Source: Nocardia sp. BMG51109 (GTDB lineage: Bacteria; Actinomycetota; Actinomycetes; Mycobacteriales; Mycobacteriaceae). Taken from it: DNA of 64,000 bases. Every line of letters starts with the position of its first letter. Position 1 is the first letter of the stretch. The stretch spans positions 7,192,001-7,256,000 of the forward strand of contig NZ_JAFQ01000004.1 of the NCBI RefSeq assembly GCF_000526215.1. The letters are read 5' to 3'. The position numbers were made by a program, and so were the translations under genes. Shown piece after piece: positions 33,191 to 42,900 of the stretch. Under the pieces are notes generated by a model. It saw nothing but the letters and a program-made list of their open reading frames with translations, was not told the DNA's origin and made no database searches.

Positions 33191-33567
33191 GCCGGCGGAG
33201 GGCGCCTGCCAAGCCCCCTCACGGGTATTCCGCGGCCGCTGGGCCTGTCGTGCTGACACAGGAGGCCCGGTCGGCGCATTCTGAGATCGGAGAACATCCG
33301 GCGATTCGAGCTCGGTGTCGGAATTGTGCGATATATGCTTTTCCGGCACGGCACCGGTAAGGCTGCCCTGCGTTCGCGCTGGTAATCTCGAAGAACGGAG
33401 TACGAAACGGCGTAGTAGGCCCCACCGGGCAAGACGACCGCCGGATCGTACTCCCGGTGTCTTGTGCAGGCGGGGGCACCGGCATCCGAATCACCGTTCG
33501 GGTGGCAGTGCCCAGGACGAAGCACCACAATCATCCATAGTGATCACCGCAGCATCGGGGAGCAGGC
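33191..33567. other. Gene-free spacer at the edge of the secretion locus
   Basis: About 375 bases without a convincing gene separate the ppiB terminator from the coiled-coil gene at 33568. It includes a relatively AT-rich stretch near 33325-33345 (GTGCGATATATGCTTTT) that may hold a promoter. I see no tRNA gene, integrase remnant or direct repeat that would mark an att site. Confidence 0.4.
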
Positions 33568-34143
33568 ATGGCCGAGGAACTCGACGACATCGGCCGCGAG
33601 ACAGCGGCATTGATGAGGCAGATGTTGCAGATCGCGACCTTGGTCGCGCTGCGCACTCGAGAGCGTGGCCAGCGTGAGGCCGAGGCGCGCGTCAAGATGA
33701 CCCAGGAGCGAGCCAAACAGGCGCGCGAGCGGATGCTCCGCGACGCCCGCGAGGCGAAGGCCAAGGATCCGCGCAACCTCGAGCTGGCCCGCATGTTGCA
33801 CAAGCCCGTACTGGAGAAGGGCGTCTCCCTGGAGCGGGACCGCTTCGCGACGCCGGCCGCCGCGACCTCCACCGCCTCCACCGCACGTCGTACCGCGGAA
33901 TCCACGGCACGCGCCAAGGTCCGCGAGGTGGAGCGCTACGACTCGATCGAGCGCCGGCAGGCGCTGGCCGCCCATCTCAGCCGCGTCGGGGTCGCCCCGG
34001 AGCTGACGGCGGTGCGCATGCTCCTCGAAGTCAGCCAGGCGCATCCGCCGCAGGCCGCGGTCGGCACCAAGCCCGGCGAGGCCCTGCGAGCCAGCCGCGC
34101 GCGAGAACTCGAAGAGCGCGGTCGCGAGCGCGTGCGGCAGTGA
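33568..34143 (+). CDS. Charged coiled-coil hypothetical protein next to the secretion locus
   Basis: A 191-residue, soluble, mostly helical protein with long runs of charged heptad-like sequence (RTRERGQREAEARVKMTQER, RERMLRDAREAKAKD) and a second helical half (SIERRQALAAHLSRVGVAPEL). ATG 33568 follows GGGGAGC. I recognise no family. It points toward the T4SS operon and is separated from it by back-to-back hairpins, so it may be an accessory or regulatory factor; this is inference from position only. Confidence 0.65.
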   Translation: MAEELDDIGRETAALMRQMLQIATLVALRTRERGQREAEARVKMTQERAKQARERMLRDAREAKAKDPRNLELARMLHKPVLEKGVSLERDRFATPAAATSTASTARRTAESTARAKVREVERYDSIERRQALAAHLSRVGVAPELTAVRMLLEVSQAHPPQAAVGTKPGEALRASRARELEERGRERVRQ

Positions 34144-34150
34144 GCCGAGT

Positions 34151-34172
34151 CGGCGGGTGCCCGCACCCGCCG
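34151..34172 (+). terminator. Hairpin terminator of the coiled-coil gene
   Basis: CGGCGGGTGC (34151-34160) and GCACCCGCCG (34163-34172) form a perfect 10-bp inverted repeat with a 2-base centre, followed by TTCTCCCT, 7 bases after the stop at 34143. Confidence 0.75.
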
Positions 34173-34274
34173 TTCTCCCTGTACCCCGCCATACCGGCAC
34201 CGCCTCCGGTTCATTACCGGTAGGCCCGGACATTCCGCCGGTGATGTCTCGCCCTCTGATGTCGACATGCCTCC

Positions 34275-34314
34275 GCCCCGTCATGCCGGCATATTTCGGC
34301 CGGGACGACGGGGC
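34275..34314 (-). terminator. Hairpin terminator at the end of the T4SS operon
   Basis: GCCCCGTC (34275-34282) pairs with GACGGGGC (34307-34314) over a loop that holds a further CCGG/CCGG-type symmetry. It begins 10 bases beyond the stop of the last minus-strand gene, so it probably ends the whole operon. Confidence 0.55.
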
Positions 34315-34323
34315 GGGCGGGAC

Positions 34324-34725
34324 TCAGGAGCTGAGGTGCCCCGCGGCCGGATTGACGGTCGGATTGTCGAACATGCCCTGCTGTGGCGCCTTCAGAGGTA
34401 GCGGACTGAGCATGTCCCGGTGGCCGTTTCGGACGCTGCAGTATTTGAACGGCCCGCGCGGATCGAACAACTTGGTCATGTGGGGGTCGGCGTGCTCCAG
34501 GAACCAGATGCTCATCCCCGTCGTCGTGTCCTGGCGCAGATACTCCCACGCCCGCCACAGCGCATCCAGCCGCACCACGGCCTCCGCATGCTGGTACCAC
34601 TCCGGGCACCACACGGTGTCGGTGAGGTCGGTGACCTGCCGCCGGTAGACGAGGCTCAGGTAGTTCTCCACGAACTCGGCCACGTTCGCGTAGATCGGGC
34701 CCTTTTTCTGTTCCTGTTCACTCAC
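34324..34725 (-). CDS. DUF4913 family protein
   Basis: A 133-residue soluble protein with the DUF4913 pattern: VAEFVENYLSLVYRR, WCPEWYQHAEAVVRLDALWRAWE, GMSIWFLEHADPHM and LFDPRGPFKYC. The family is found in actinobacterial plasmids and conjugative elements, often beside the coupling ATPase, but has no known activity. GTG 34725 overlaps the T4CP stop by four bases (GTGA). Last gene of the operon. Confidence 0.85.
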   Translation of the reverse strand: MSEQEQKKGPIYANVAEFVENYLSLVYRRQVTDLTDTVWCPEWYQHAEAVVRLDALWRAWEYLRQDTTTGMSIWFLEHADPHMTKLFDPRGPFKYCSVRNGHRDMLSPLPLKAPQQGMFDNPTVNPAAGHLSS

Positions 34726-36566
34726 AGCGGCTTGACCTCCTGGGGCTGTCCGTAGGTGGGCGGCGGCGGGTTGTCGGGCGTACTCCGGGACTCGACGAGA
34801 TCATCGATCGTGGTCTGCGTGCGCTGCGGGTCGTGGTGCTCGATCGACCGCTTCACCTCGTCGGCTTGCGGACCCTCCCACCAGGGCACGGTGCGTACCA
34901 GCGTCGCCGGGGAACCCGACGAGAACACGACGGCGCGGCCGTGCGGCAAGGTCACCAGGGCATTCACGTTGAGCGTGCGCGACGATCCCAGCGACTTCGA
35001 ATAGCTCTTGCCACCCTTGGATTCCGAGACCGACGCCGAGATCGCGTCGTAGTCGCCGATCGCCTCCGAGCGAGCGGTCAGGAACTTGATGTCGTCGATG
35101 CCACTGCCGATCACCTTGATATTGGCCGCGGCCCACAGCGCCTCCATTCCGGCCTCACCCCAGCAGCGCACACCCTGCGCCCACGACTGCAGCACCGTCA
35201 TGACGACGATGCCGCGCGAGCCGAAGTGGCTGTACTGCTTGGGCAGGTCCTTCCAGCGCACGATGTTGGCCGCCTCGTCCAGGACGGCCAGCAGCGGAAT
35301 GGGCAGCCGGCCGCCGCGCGAGTGCGCGGCCTTCCACATCGCACGATCGATGACGGCCTCGGTGAGCGCGCTCACCAACGGTCCCGCCGAGCCGCGCCCC
35401 TCCAGCGACAGGCAGTACAGGGTCCAGTTACCCTCCAGGAACTCCAATTCGTCGAATTGGTAGCGGGATTCGTTGCCGCTGGTGACCCACTGATGGACAT
35501 TCGACAGCTTCAGGCAGCGGATCATCTTCTTGGCGGTCCCGAAGATGCCGCTCTTGGTCCGTGGTTCGGAGTTGTACTGCTGCGCCAGACCCGAGGCCGA
35601 GAAGTTCAGGCCTGCGATTCCGTAGTAACTCGCGCTGTTGCGCAGGATCTCCACCGGTTCACCGTTGTTCGGGTTCGTGACCCATTCCCAGACCTGGGTG
35701 ATCGGGTAGTTGGCCGCGGAGGCCGCCAGAAAGAGCCCCGCCAGCAGATCCTCGGCCTCGGGGTCGAAGTACGTGTCGCGGGTGTTGTCGGCGCCGTCGT
35801 CACCGTCGGCGAAGTGCCCGGCCAGCCGGGACGCACGCATCTCACAACCCTCGCGGGGCGCGTCCACCCACCGCAGCGGATCCCAGAACCATCTCGGCTC
35901 CTCGCCCGCGACGCCCTGCGGATCGAAGACGAAGGTCCGCGAGCCCTTGGTCTCCCGCACATCTCGCGTCGCGTCGACCACGTCGCGCTTGTTCGACGTG
36001 GCCAGCACCGGCCCGACCGCGCTCAGGATCGCCGGGATCACCCGGGACGTCGTCTTGCCCTGACGCGGCCCCCAGATGTCCAGGTGCAGATCCTCGTAGG
36101 AGCCGTACAGCGGGATGCCGTCGGACACCGAGATGCCGATCGGCACACCGGGCGCGTCGTCGTAGCCCAGGCGCACCCCGAGCTGCTCCGCCTTGGCCCG
36201 CACACCGGATTCGGTGAGCGAGGCGATGGCGCCGCCGCTGCCCATGTACTGGGCCTTGTCGTCGACCGGGAGCTTGCCCTTGCTCTTGTTCTGCTTCATC
36301 CGGCGCCGCACCACGACCACCGCGATCACGGCGAGTACCACCAGGATCAGGATCACCGTCGCGGCGCGCGGCCACTCGAACTTGCCCCGCGCCAGGCCCG
36401 CGACGATCGCGATCGGATTGATCGGGATGTCCTGCTTGGTCACCGACAGTTGGTTGCCGAGATGCAGTGCGAGCCACACGGTTCCGAGTACCGCGAAGCC
36501 GATGTAGATCATGTACAGGGTGAGATCCGGCCCCGGATCGGCCGGATCCTTTACCTTCTTCGCCAT
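34722..36566 (-). CDS. VirD4/TraG-type coupling ATPase (T4CP)
   Basis: A 614-residue membrane-bound ATPase that in conjugation systems brings substrate to the type IV channel. Two N-terminal membrane helices lie at about residues 16-36 and 68-86. The nucleotide-binding domain has Walker A GPRQGKTT at 166-173, FDPQGVAG, Walker B LLAVLDEAANI, and the later LQSWAQG and SGIDDIKFLTARS motifs typical of TraG/TraM-recognition proteins. ATG 36566 has AGGAGG five bases upstream; the open frame beyond is not coding. It is the clearest sign that the locus is a transfer or secretion system. Confidence 0.9.
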   Translation of the reverse strand: MAKKVKDPADPGPDLTLYMIYIGFAVLGTVWLALHLGNQLSVTKQDIPINPIAIVAGLARGKFEWPRAATVILILVVLAVIAVVVVRRRMKQNKSKGKLPVDDKAQYMGSGGAIASLTESGVRAKAEQLGVRLGYDDAPGVPIGISVSDGIPLYGSYEDLHLDIWGPRQGKTTSRVIPAILSAVGPVLATSNKRDVVDATRDVRETKGSRTFVFDPQGVAGEEPRWFWDPLRWVDAPREGCEMRASRLAGHFADGDDGADNTRDTYFDPEAEDLLAGLFLAASAANYPITQVWEWVTNPNNGEPVEILRNSASYYGIAGLNFSASGLAQQYNSEPRTKSGIFGTAKKMIRCLKLSNVHQWVTSGNESRYQFDELEFLEGNWTLYCLSLEGRGSAGPLVSALTEAVIDRAMWKAAHSRGGRLPIPLLAVLDEAANIVRWKDLPKQYSHFGSRGIVVMTVLQSWAQGVRCWGEAGMEALWAAANIKVIGSGIDDIKFLTARSEAIGDYDAISASVSESKGGKSYSKSLGSSRTLNVNALVTLPHGRAVVFSSGSPATLVRTVPWWEGPQADEVKRSIEHHDPQRTQTTIDDLVESRSTPDNPPPPTYGQPQEVKPL

Positions 36567-36603
36567 CTCCGCCTCCTGGGGTGACCGTATAGGGTGGTGT
36601 CGC

Positions 36604-37233
36604 TCAACGGAATCCGTCGAGCCGCCAGCCGTCGGGGGTGCGCACGACGGTGGCGATGACCGTCGCCGGTGCCAGCGGCTCCCGCCGGCCGTCCGGGTAG
36701 ACCGCGGTCTGCTCGATTCCGATCTTGTACTGCTCGTGGTCCGGATCGCCCGCGCTGGGGGCCTTCTCCCCCGAGGCGAAGGTGAACGCTTCCACACGCG
36801 CGCCCGCTTTGCCCCAATCGGCCCACCGCAGCGTCGGTTTCGGGGTCTCGGCGGCACCGGCCGGTGTATCCAGGGTACGGATCAGGCTCGGGCCCAGCCA
36901 CTTCCGCGCCCGGGCCAGCGAACCTCCCTGGGCCTCGGTCACCGGGTACCAGGTGTAGATCTCCTTGACCGCGGCCACCGCCACACCGTCGGGGGTGGTC
37001 GGATCGGGCGCCGGGACCGCCTCCAGCCGGCGGGGGGTGGGCGTGGGCGACCGCACGGCGCCGTCCGAGCCGTCGCCGCCGCACGCGGAGGTGAGCACCC
37101 CGACTCCCACCACCAGCACCACCACCAGATTCGCCTGTTTCACCGTATTCATCCAGGTTATCCGGCCCGGGCGCGGCAGCGGCCGCACCCGACCGGATCC
37201 GGTCTCGGCGTGTCCGTTTCGTGTCGCGGTCAC
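36604..37233 (-). CDS. Lipoprotein of the secretion locus
   Basis: A 209-residue protein with a hydrophobic segment and lipobox LTSAC (NLVVVLVVGVGVLTSAC), then a small extracytoplasmic domain, EIYTWYPVTEAQGG ... WADWGKAGARVEAF, possibly NTF2/VirB8-like. GTG 37233 overlaps the upstream stop (GTGA) and has GGAGG five bases before it; this leaves 27 residues before the signal. A start at ATG 37152 would give a textbook lipoprotein signal but has a poor ribosome site. Confidence 0.72.
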   Translation of the reverse strand: MTATRNGHAETGSGRVRPLPRPGRITWMNTVKQANLVVVLVVGVGVLTSACGGDGSDGAVRSPTPTPRRLEAVPAPDPTTPDGVAVAAVKEIYTWYPVTEAQGGSLARARKWLGPSLIRTLDTPAGAAETPKPTLRWADWGKAGARVEAFTFASGEKAPSAGDPDHEQYKIGIEQTAVYPDGRREPLAPATVIATVVRTPDGWRLDGFR

Positions 37234-38957
37234 AGCACCCTCCGCAGCCGGCCGTCGCCGGGGATCGGGACCTCGCGCACACCGGACGGATTGGTCGATC
37301 GGATCATCGTGCCGTTGCCGGCGTAGATGCCGACATCCGCCGGACCGCGCGGGCCGAAATCGGAAAACACCAGGTCACCCGGTTGCGCCTTGTTCATCGA
37401 CACCTCCGCGCCCATCTCCCACTGCTGTTCGGCGGTCTGCGGCAGGGTCACCTGACCCGACGACGCCGCGAAGACGGCCGCGGAGGTGAGGCCCGGGCCG
37501 TCCAGGCCGCCGCCCGTCGGACCGGACGGCCCGCCGCCGCCCCATACGTACGGGGTGCCGAGCCACTGCTCGGCCGCCTGGACAACACCGCTTCCGGACC
37601 GGCCGTCGGGCTGGAACCGGCCCATCGAACCCGGGGAACGGAACTGGGCCTCCATCGCGAGGATGTTCGCCACGTACGGCCGGGTTTCGGAGAAGTGCCC
37701 GGGCACCTGGTTGGGCATGCCGCCGGACGCGAGCACCGCGCCCTCGCCCGCGTTGTAGGCCGCCAGGGTGAGCTGGATGACGTCGCCGTTCACCTTGCCC
37801 TCGCCGATCCACCGCTCGACCTGGTGCGCGATCGAGCACATATAGCGGCCCTGCGCCATGATCGAGTCGCCGTCGTCCCACAGGCTGGCCGCGCCGCTGC
37901 TGTCGGCGTCGAGCAGATAGGGCTGACCGTCGTCGGGGTTGGTCGCGCGCGCGGTGGAGGGCAGGAACTGCGCCAGGCCCTGGGCGCCGGCCGGCGAGGT
38001 GAGGCCACGCCGGAATCCGGATTCCTGCCGCCCCTGCGCGGCCAGGATCGACGGAGTGATCTCCGGGCACAGCGAACCCGCACGGCGGTACCAGATTTCG
38101 AGTTCCGGCGGCACCTTGCCGTCGGCGAGTGCGCCGCCGGCGGTGCCGAAGCCGCGCAGACACCGCGGATCGGCCGAATAGGGCCATGCGCCACCGCCGC
38201 TCGGCGTGGGCGCGCCGTCCAGCCAGGGCAGCGGGTCGATCTGGCGGCCGCCCGTGAAGCGGCCGCCGGGCACGATCTCGAAATGCAGGTGCGGGCCGGA
38301 GGATTCGCCCGCCGAACCGACCGCGCCGATCTCCTGGCCGGCCCGCACGGTCTGGCCGACGCGCACCTTCACCCCGCTCTCCCATTCGTGGCCGTACACC
38401 GCCGAGAACGGGCGGCCGTTGACGTCGATCGAGTCGACCACGATCCAGTTGCCGAAGCCGGACGCCGGGCCCGCCGCCACGACCACGCCGTCGGCGACGG
38501 AGAAGATCGGCGTGTTCTCGGCCGCGGCCAGGTCGACGCCGAGGTGGGCGCCGCCGCGCGCGCCGAAGGTGTCCGAAATCTGGAACGCTCCGCCGGGCAG
38601 CGGCCAGGTCCGCCGGATCGGGGCGTTACCGGCCGCCAGCGACGCGGTGCCGGTCACGGCCGAGTGCGTCGCGGCCGCAGGCTCGTTCGCGGTACCGCGG
38701 TCGGCGGAGGAACTCGCCGTCACCGAGCCGAATGCCGCCGTACCGGACACTGCCGAACTCGACGGCGCACCCGACCCCGACGCCCCCGCGGCTCGCGGGT
38801 CACCGGGCGGATATCCCCCCAGCGGCGGGGCGGCCGAGGACGGCACGGTCGTGGTATCGCATTCGTCCTCCGACGCCGGCACCACCACGACCAGCACCAG
38901 CGTGACCAACCCGATCACGCTGCCCAGGACCACCCATGTCAGCGTCTTCGCGTTCAC
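37230..38957 (-). CDS. Tri-modular cell-wall hydrolase of the T4SS: M23 peptidase, lytic transglycosylase, degenerate NlpC/P60
   Basis: A 575-residue protein: one N-terminal membrane segment, a Ser/Ala/Pro-rich linker, and three wall-active modules. The M23 (LytM) domain keeps its zinc residues, HLGVD near residue 139 and HLHFE near 222. The lytic transglycosylase domain has the catalytic Glu in GRQESGF near 312 and AGAQGLAQFLPSTA. The last 90 residues have an NlpC/P60 fold (TPYVWGGGG ... QPGDLVFSD ... VGIYAGNGTMI), but the expected DCSGL is LDGPGL and the expected HVGIY is DVGIY, so catalytic Cys and His are missing. It would open the wall for the secretion channel. GTG 38957 overlaps an upstream stop (GTGA). 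Confidence 0.85.
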   Translation of the reverse strand: MNAKTLTWVVLGSVIGLVTLVLVVVVPASEDECDTTTVPSSAAPPLGGYPPGDPRAAGASGSGAPSSSAVSGTAAFGSVTASSSADRGTANEPAAATHSAVTGTASLAAGNAPIRRTWPLPGGAFQISDTFGARGGAHLGVDLAAAENTPIFSVADGVVVAAGPASGFGNWIVVDSIDVNGRPFSAVYGHEWESGVKVRVGQTVRAGQEIGAVGSAGESSGPHLHFEIVPGGRFTGGRQIDPLPWLDGAPTPSGGGAWPYSADPRCLRGFGTAGGALADGKVPPELEIWYRRAGSLCPEITPSILAAQGRQESGFRRGLTSPAGAQGLAQFLPSTARATNPDDGQPYLLDADSSGAASLWDDGDSIMAQGRYMCSIAHQVERWIGEGKVNGDVIQLTLAAYNAGEGAVLASGGMPNQVPGHFSETRPYVANILAMEAQFRSPGSMGRFQPDGRSGSGVVQAAEQWLGTPYVWGGGGPSGPTGGGLDGPGLTSAAVFAASSGQVTLPQTAEQQWEMGAEVSMNKAQPGDLVFSDFGPRGPADVGIYAGNGTMIRSTNPSGVREVPIPGDGRLRRVL

Positions 38958-39472
38958 CGCACCACCACGGCACCGAACACGCCCCGAGCGCATGCGGCCG
39001 TCCGGCGCCGCACCCTGAGCGGGAGGGGGGTACGGGCTGTGGGCCGAGCGGGCATTCGGCCGGCGGGTTGCCACTCGAATCCGGCGGCCCGGTGCACGAC
39101 GGTCCCCCGCACCTCCGCACGGGCCGCGTCGGCGATGCCGACGAGAGCGCGGGCACGGAACGAGAAGCAGGCGGGCCCGGCATCGGAGCGCCGCTCCGCC
39201 GAGGGCCGGATCTCCTGTGACCCACCGGCTTCCGGCACCGATCGGGGACCTGGACGTGCCGTGGGCGAAACCTCGGGCAGGACAACGGAACCGGTGACAA
39301 CCGTGGATGCGGCGCGGGCGCCGTCAGGGGTGCGCGGCCCGAACTCCCCCTGTGCGGCAACCATTCCCGCACTCCGCGCATGCGCACGCATCCCGGCCGG
39401 CGGTCCGGAGGGGGTGCGGGAACGAGCACGGGGTGCGGTGGGAGAGGCCGCGGGACGGGTGCGTCGGATCAT
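38954..39472 (-). CDS. Unrecognised small gene, coupled at both ends (172 residues)
   Basis: This frame fills an otherwise empty 511-base gap. Its ATG 39472 overlaps the stop of the OrfA-like gene (ATGA) and its TGA overlaps the GTG of the tri-modular hydrolase gene (GTGA), the same four-base couplings used throughout the operon. The product begins MIRRTRPAASPTAPRARSRT and is Arg/Ala/Pro-rich without clear membrane segments or a known domain; two Cys are present. Its codon third-position GC is lower than in neighbours, so it may be young, fast-evolving, or not a gene. Confidence rests on the double overlap. Confidence 0.5.
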   Translation of the reverse strand: MIRRTRPAASPTAPRARSRTPSGPPAGMRAHARSAGMVAAQGEFGPRTPDGARAASTVVTGSVVLPEVSPTARPGPRSVPEAGGSQEIRPSAERRSDAGPACFSFRARALVGIADAARAEVRGTVVHRAAGFEWQPAGRMPARPTARTPLPLRVRRRTAACARGVFGAVVVR

Positions 39473-39777
39473 GTGATGCGTTTGGTTTCGTTGAGGGTTT
39501 CCACGAGGGTGCGGTTCATCTCGGCGGCGGCGGCCAGCTGCTGTTGCAGCAGGGCGACCTTGCGGCGCAGCGCGGTGGCGTCCATCCGGTCCAGGCCCGG
39601 GCCCTCCGCGGCGCGGACCCAGTTGCGCACCGAGTTGGTGTGCACGCCGATCTGCTCGGCCACCACCCGGCACGCCTCGGACTCGCTGCGTAACCTCCCG
39701 GTCAGGGCGGTCACCTGCTCGACCGCGGCCTGACGCACCTCCGGCGACACTCTTCGATAGGACCTGTGCGGCATCAT
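39469..39777 (-). CDS. IS3 OrfA-like helix-turn-helix protein (no OrfB)
   Basis: A 102-residue protein with the pattern of IS3-family OrfA: YRRVSPEVRQAAVEQV, a helix-turn-helix ACRVVAEQIGVHTNSVRNWVR, and a leucine-zipper-like coiled coil RRKVALLQQQLAAAAEMNRTL. ATG 39777 (double ATG) has GGGAGG eight bases upstream. No OrfB/integrase catalytic gene or terminal inverted repeats follow; instead the next frame is coupled into the operon. It could be a remnant insertion or a transposase HTH adopted as a regulator. Confidence 0.75.
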   Translation of the reverse strand: MMPHRSYRRVSPEVRQAAVEQVTALTGRLRSESEACRVVAEQIGVHTNSVRNWVRAAEGPGLDRMDATALRRKVALLQQQLAAAAEMNRTLVETLNETKRIT

Positions 39778-39913
39778 CCCGATAACCTCCCGATGCTGGG
39801 CAGCCGACTGTGCGAATTCTGGTGCGGCACAAACCGTTGCCGACTCGGTTCGAGTCCGGTCCGGCGCACACCGGCGAACGTGCGCACCCGCCCCCGCGCG
39901 GTCGCACCCCGCC

Positions 39914-42900
39914 TCACGCGGCACTCCCCTCGTCCCCCGACCGTGCGGTGGACTCGGTGAACTCGCTGAAGCGCTGGTTGGTTTCGTGAATGCCGCTGTC
40001 CCGCTCCGAGGCCGTGAACTCCATGTGGAACGGAATGCCGGGACGGCGGTCCTCACCGATCTTGAGCAGGAACTTGCCGGTGCCCGGCGCCGGCGGCCGG
40101 GACTGGCCGGGCTTGAGCGCCTCGCCCGTCAACGCCTGCGGCGCCGACCATCCCGTCACCATATCCTCCTCGGCGGAGGTGAACGGGACCGTCGAATCCA
40201 GGCGTTTGATCTCCTCGGGCGGCAGCGCACCGAAGATCTTGGCGCGCGCGCGTTCCAGGAAGCCCAGCGCCTTCGCGATGGCGGCCTCGGAACCGAGCGA
40301 CTGCAGGTCCTTGATGGTGTGGCTGATCATGATCAGCGCGGTGGCGATGGTGCGCTGCAGGCGGGTCAGTTCGTCGACGCGGTCGACCATGAAGTCACCG
40401 AGACCGAGCACCTGCCACAGCTCGTCCATCACGACCTGGAAGTAGCGCTGCGGTCCGAGCTTGGCGTCGGCCATCACGTGCGCCGCCTCGACCGAGGCGA
40501 AACCATCGGCCCAGCAGGCCAGCATGACGGCGGCCTTGAGTTTCTTGTCGCCGTTGGGAATATGCGACACGTCGATGCAGACCGCCACCGCCGACGTATC
40601 GATCGGCGTGCTGGTCTGGCCGTTGAACACCGCGCCGAAGGGGCCCTGGGTGAGCGCGCGCAGCGACCGGCGCAGGCCCTTGGTGGCCTCGTGGTACTCG
40701 TCCGCGTTCTCGGCGCCGGCGTCGAGCATCAGCTCGTGACCGCCGTTGCTGATCACATCGGCCAGATCCTCCATGATCGGCGGGCTGTCCGGGGTGAAGC
40801 CGCTGCCCTCGCGGTACAGGATCCGCAGCGCGGTGGAGATCAGCGTCTCCTCGTAGTCGCGCACCCGGGCGCCGCGCACCAGCTCGACCAGTCCGGCGAT
40901 CAGGGTGACCTGCCGGGCCCGGAGTTCCTGTGTCACTTGCAGTTGCAGCGCCGGCATCTCTTCCAGCCGCGGCACGATCTGGCCCAGCACGCCACCGGCC
41001 AGCGGATTCAGCACGCCGTGGCCGTAGCCGAGGTCGATGACCTGGCCGCCGACCATCTCCACCATCTTGCGGTAGTCGGGTTTCACGTCGGCCAGGATCA
41101 GCGGCGTGATGCCCTGCGCGACGCCGCCGAGCACGATCCGGCGCACCAGCGAGGACTTGCCGAAACCGTTGAGGCCCAGCACGAACAGGCTCGGTGCGGT
41201 GATGAAGCTGCCGCGCATGAACCAGTTCATCGGGTCGAAGCAGACCGGCGCGCCGGTATGCAGATGGGAGCCGAGCGGGGTGCCGATCAGCGGCGCGCCG
41301 GCGCCGACGGACCACGGCCACAGGCCCGCCACCTGCGCCGTGGTGGCACGGTACTCCACGGGGCGGCCGACCACGCTCATCCGCCCGCCGCCCGGCCCGG
41401 AATAGCCGCGGTCGGTGAGCGGTGCGGTCTCGCGGTCGGATCCGTCCTCGGAGATCGCCTCGCGCCGCGCCGCGGCGTTGGCGCGGCGCAGGTCGTCGGT
41501 GCGGATGCGGAAGGCCGCCCAGGCCGCGCGCAATCCGTTGCGCTCGCGCGCGATGGCCTCGTAGCGGGCCCGCGCCGTATCGTCGAGCAGCGGCGGGCCC
41601 TGGGTCTTCTGCCTGCCCGGCGCGGATTTCCGGGCCGGTGTGCGGGAACGGCCGGGCTTCGGGTCGGTGCGGTCGGGACGGTCGGGGCGGGGACCGCCGG
41701 AACGCTGGGGGGCGGGAGCATGCATGGGAACCTCGGATCCGGAATCGCGAACCGGCCGATCGGGGCGGGAACCGTTGGCGCGCGGCCGGTTCGCCCCCGA
41801 TCGCTCGGCGTCGGCACGCGCGCGGCCGGATCCGCGCACGTGCTCCCGGCCGGACGGCTCGTCCGGCCGACGGCGGCGCCGGCCGGATTGCGTGGCGCCG
41901 GAAGTGAAGTGGTCGGCCGGGATCTCGATCCGCGCGGGGAGATCCGGCGGAACGGCGCCGGCCGTACGCTGCCGGACGGCATCGTCCGTGCTCTGCCGGA
42001 AGGCACCTTCCGTACTCCGCCGCGCAGCACCTTCCGTACTCTGCCGGGCAGCACCTTCCGTACTCCGCCGCGCAGCACCGTCCGTACTCTGCCGGGCAGC
42101 ACCTTCCGCGCTCTGCCGGGCAGCACCTTCCGTGCTCTGCCGGGCAGCACCTTCCGTGCTCTGCCGCGCAGCACCGTCCGTGCTCTGCCGGGCAGCACCG
42201 TCCGTGCTCTGCCGGGCAGCACCTTCCGCGCTCTGCCGGGCAGCACCGTCGGTGCGCGATCGCGAAGCGCCCGAAGGCGTCCGCGCGGGAGGTGCGTCGC
42301 GGGAGGTGCGCTGCGCCGCGCCGATGCCGGGGGCGGTTCCGGAGAAGGGTGTGGCGCCCGGACCGTCGGCGCCGTCGGCCCGGGTGCGGCCGGAAACCCG
42401 CTCGCCGGAACCGTTGTTCGCACCGTTGGTGCCGCCCCGTGCCCGGGTGGCGGATTCGCCGGCGGACGTCTCCGGCCCCTCCGGCAAGGCCCGCGACGAT
42501 GCGGGATGCCGGGTGGTGGCCCGGTCGATCCCCGTCCGGGCACGGCCGGCCGCGCCGTCCGCGTCCCGATCGGTGCGTCCGGGATCGTGCGATTCCGGAC
42601 GCGTCGCGCGTGATTCGCCGGCCTGCCCGTCCGGATCTCCGGCACCCGGATCCGGGTCGCCCGATTCCGCACGGGCACTTCGCGATTCGCCACCGCGACC
42701 GGAAACCCGGCCGCCGGCCCGGCCCACACCACCGGATTCGTCACGGGCAGCACGTGTTTCGTCACCCCGCCCCGGGGCACGGCCGGATCCGCGAACCGCG
42801 CCGTTCGAATCGTCACGGACGGCGCCTGCTCCCCCCTCACGCCCGGCCACATCGCCACCTGCCGGATCCCCGCTGCGCGATTCGGCACGCGCGGCACGGG

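Noticed and set aside
39839..39870. tRNA T-arm-like sequence (GGTTCGAGTCC) between the virB4-like and OrfA-like genes
   Set aside because: No matching acceptor, D-arm or anticodon stem could be built around it, and I found no second copy near the locus edges that would make it an att site.
39986..42613. Long plus-strand frames antisense to the virB4-like gene
   Set aside because: They include repeats only because the 24-bp array is open in several frames; they have no ribosome sites and no domains.
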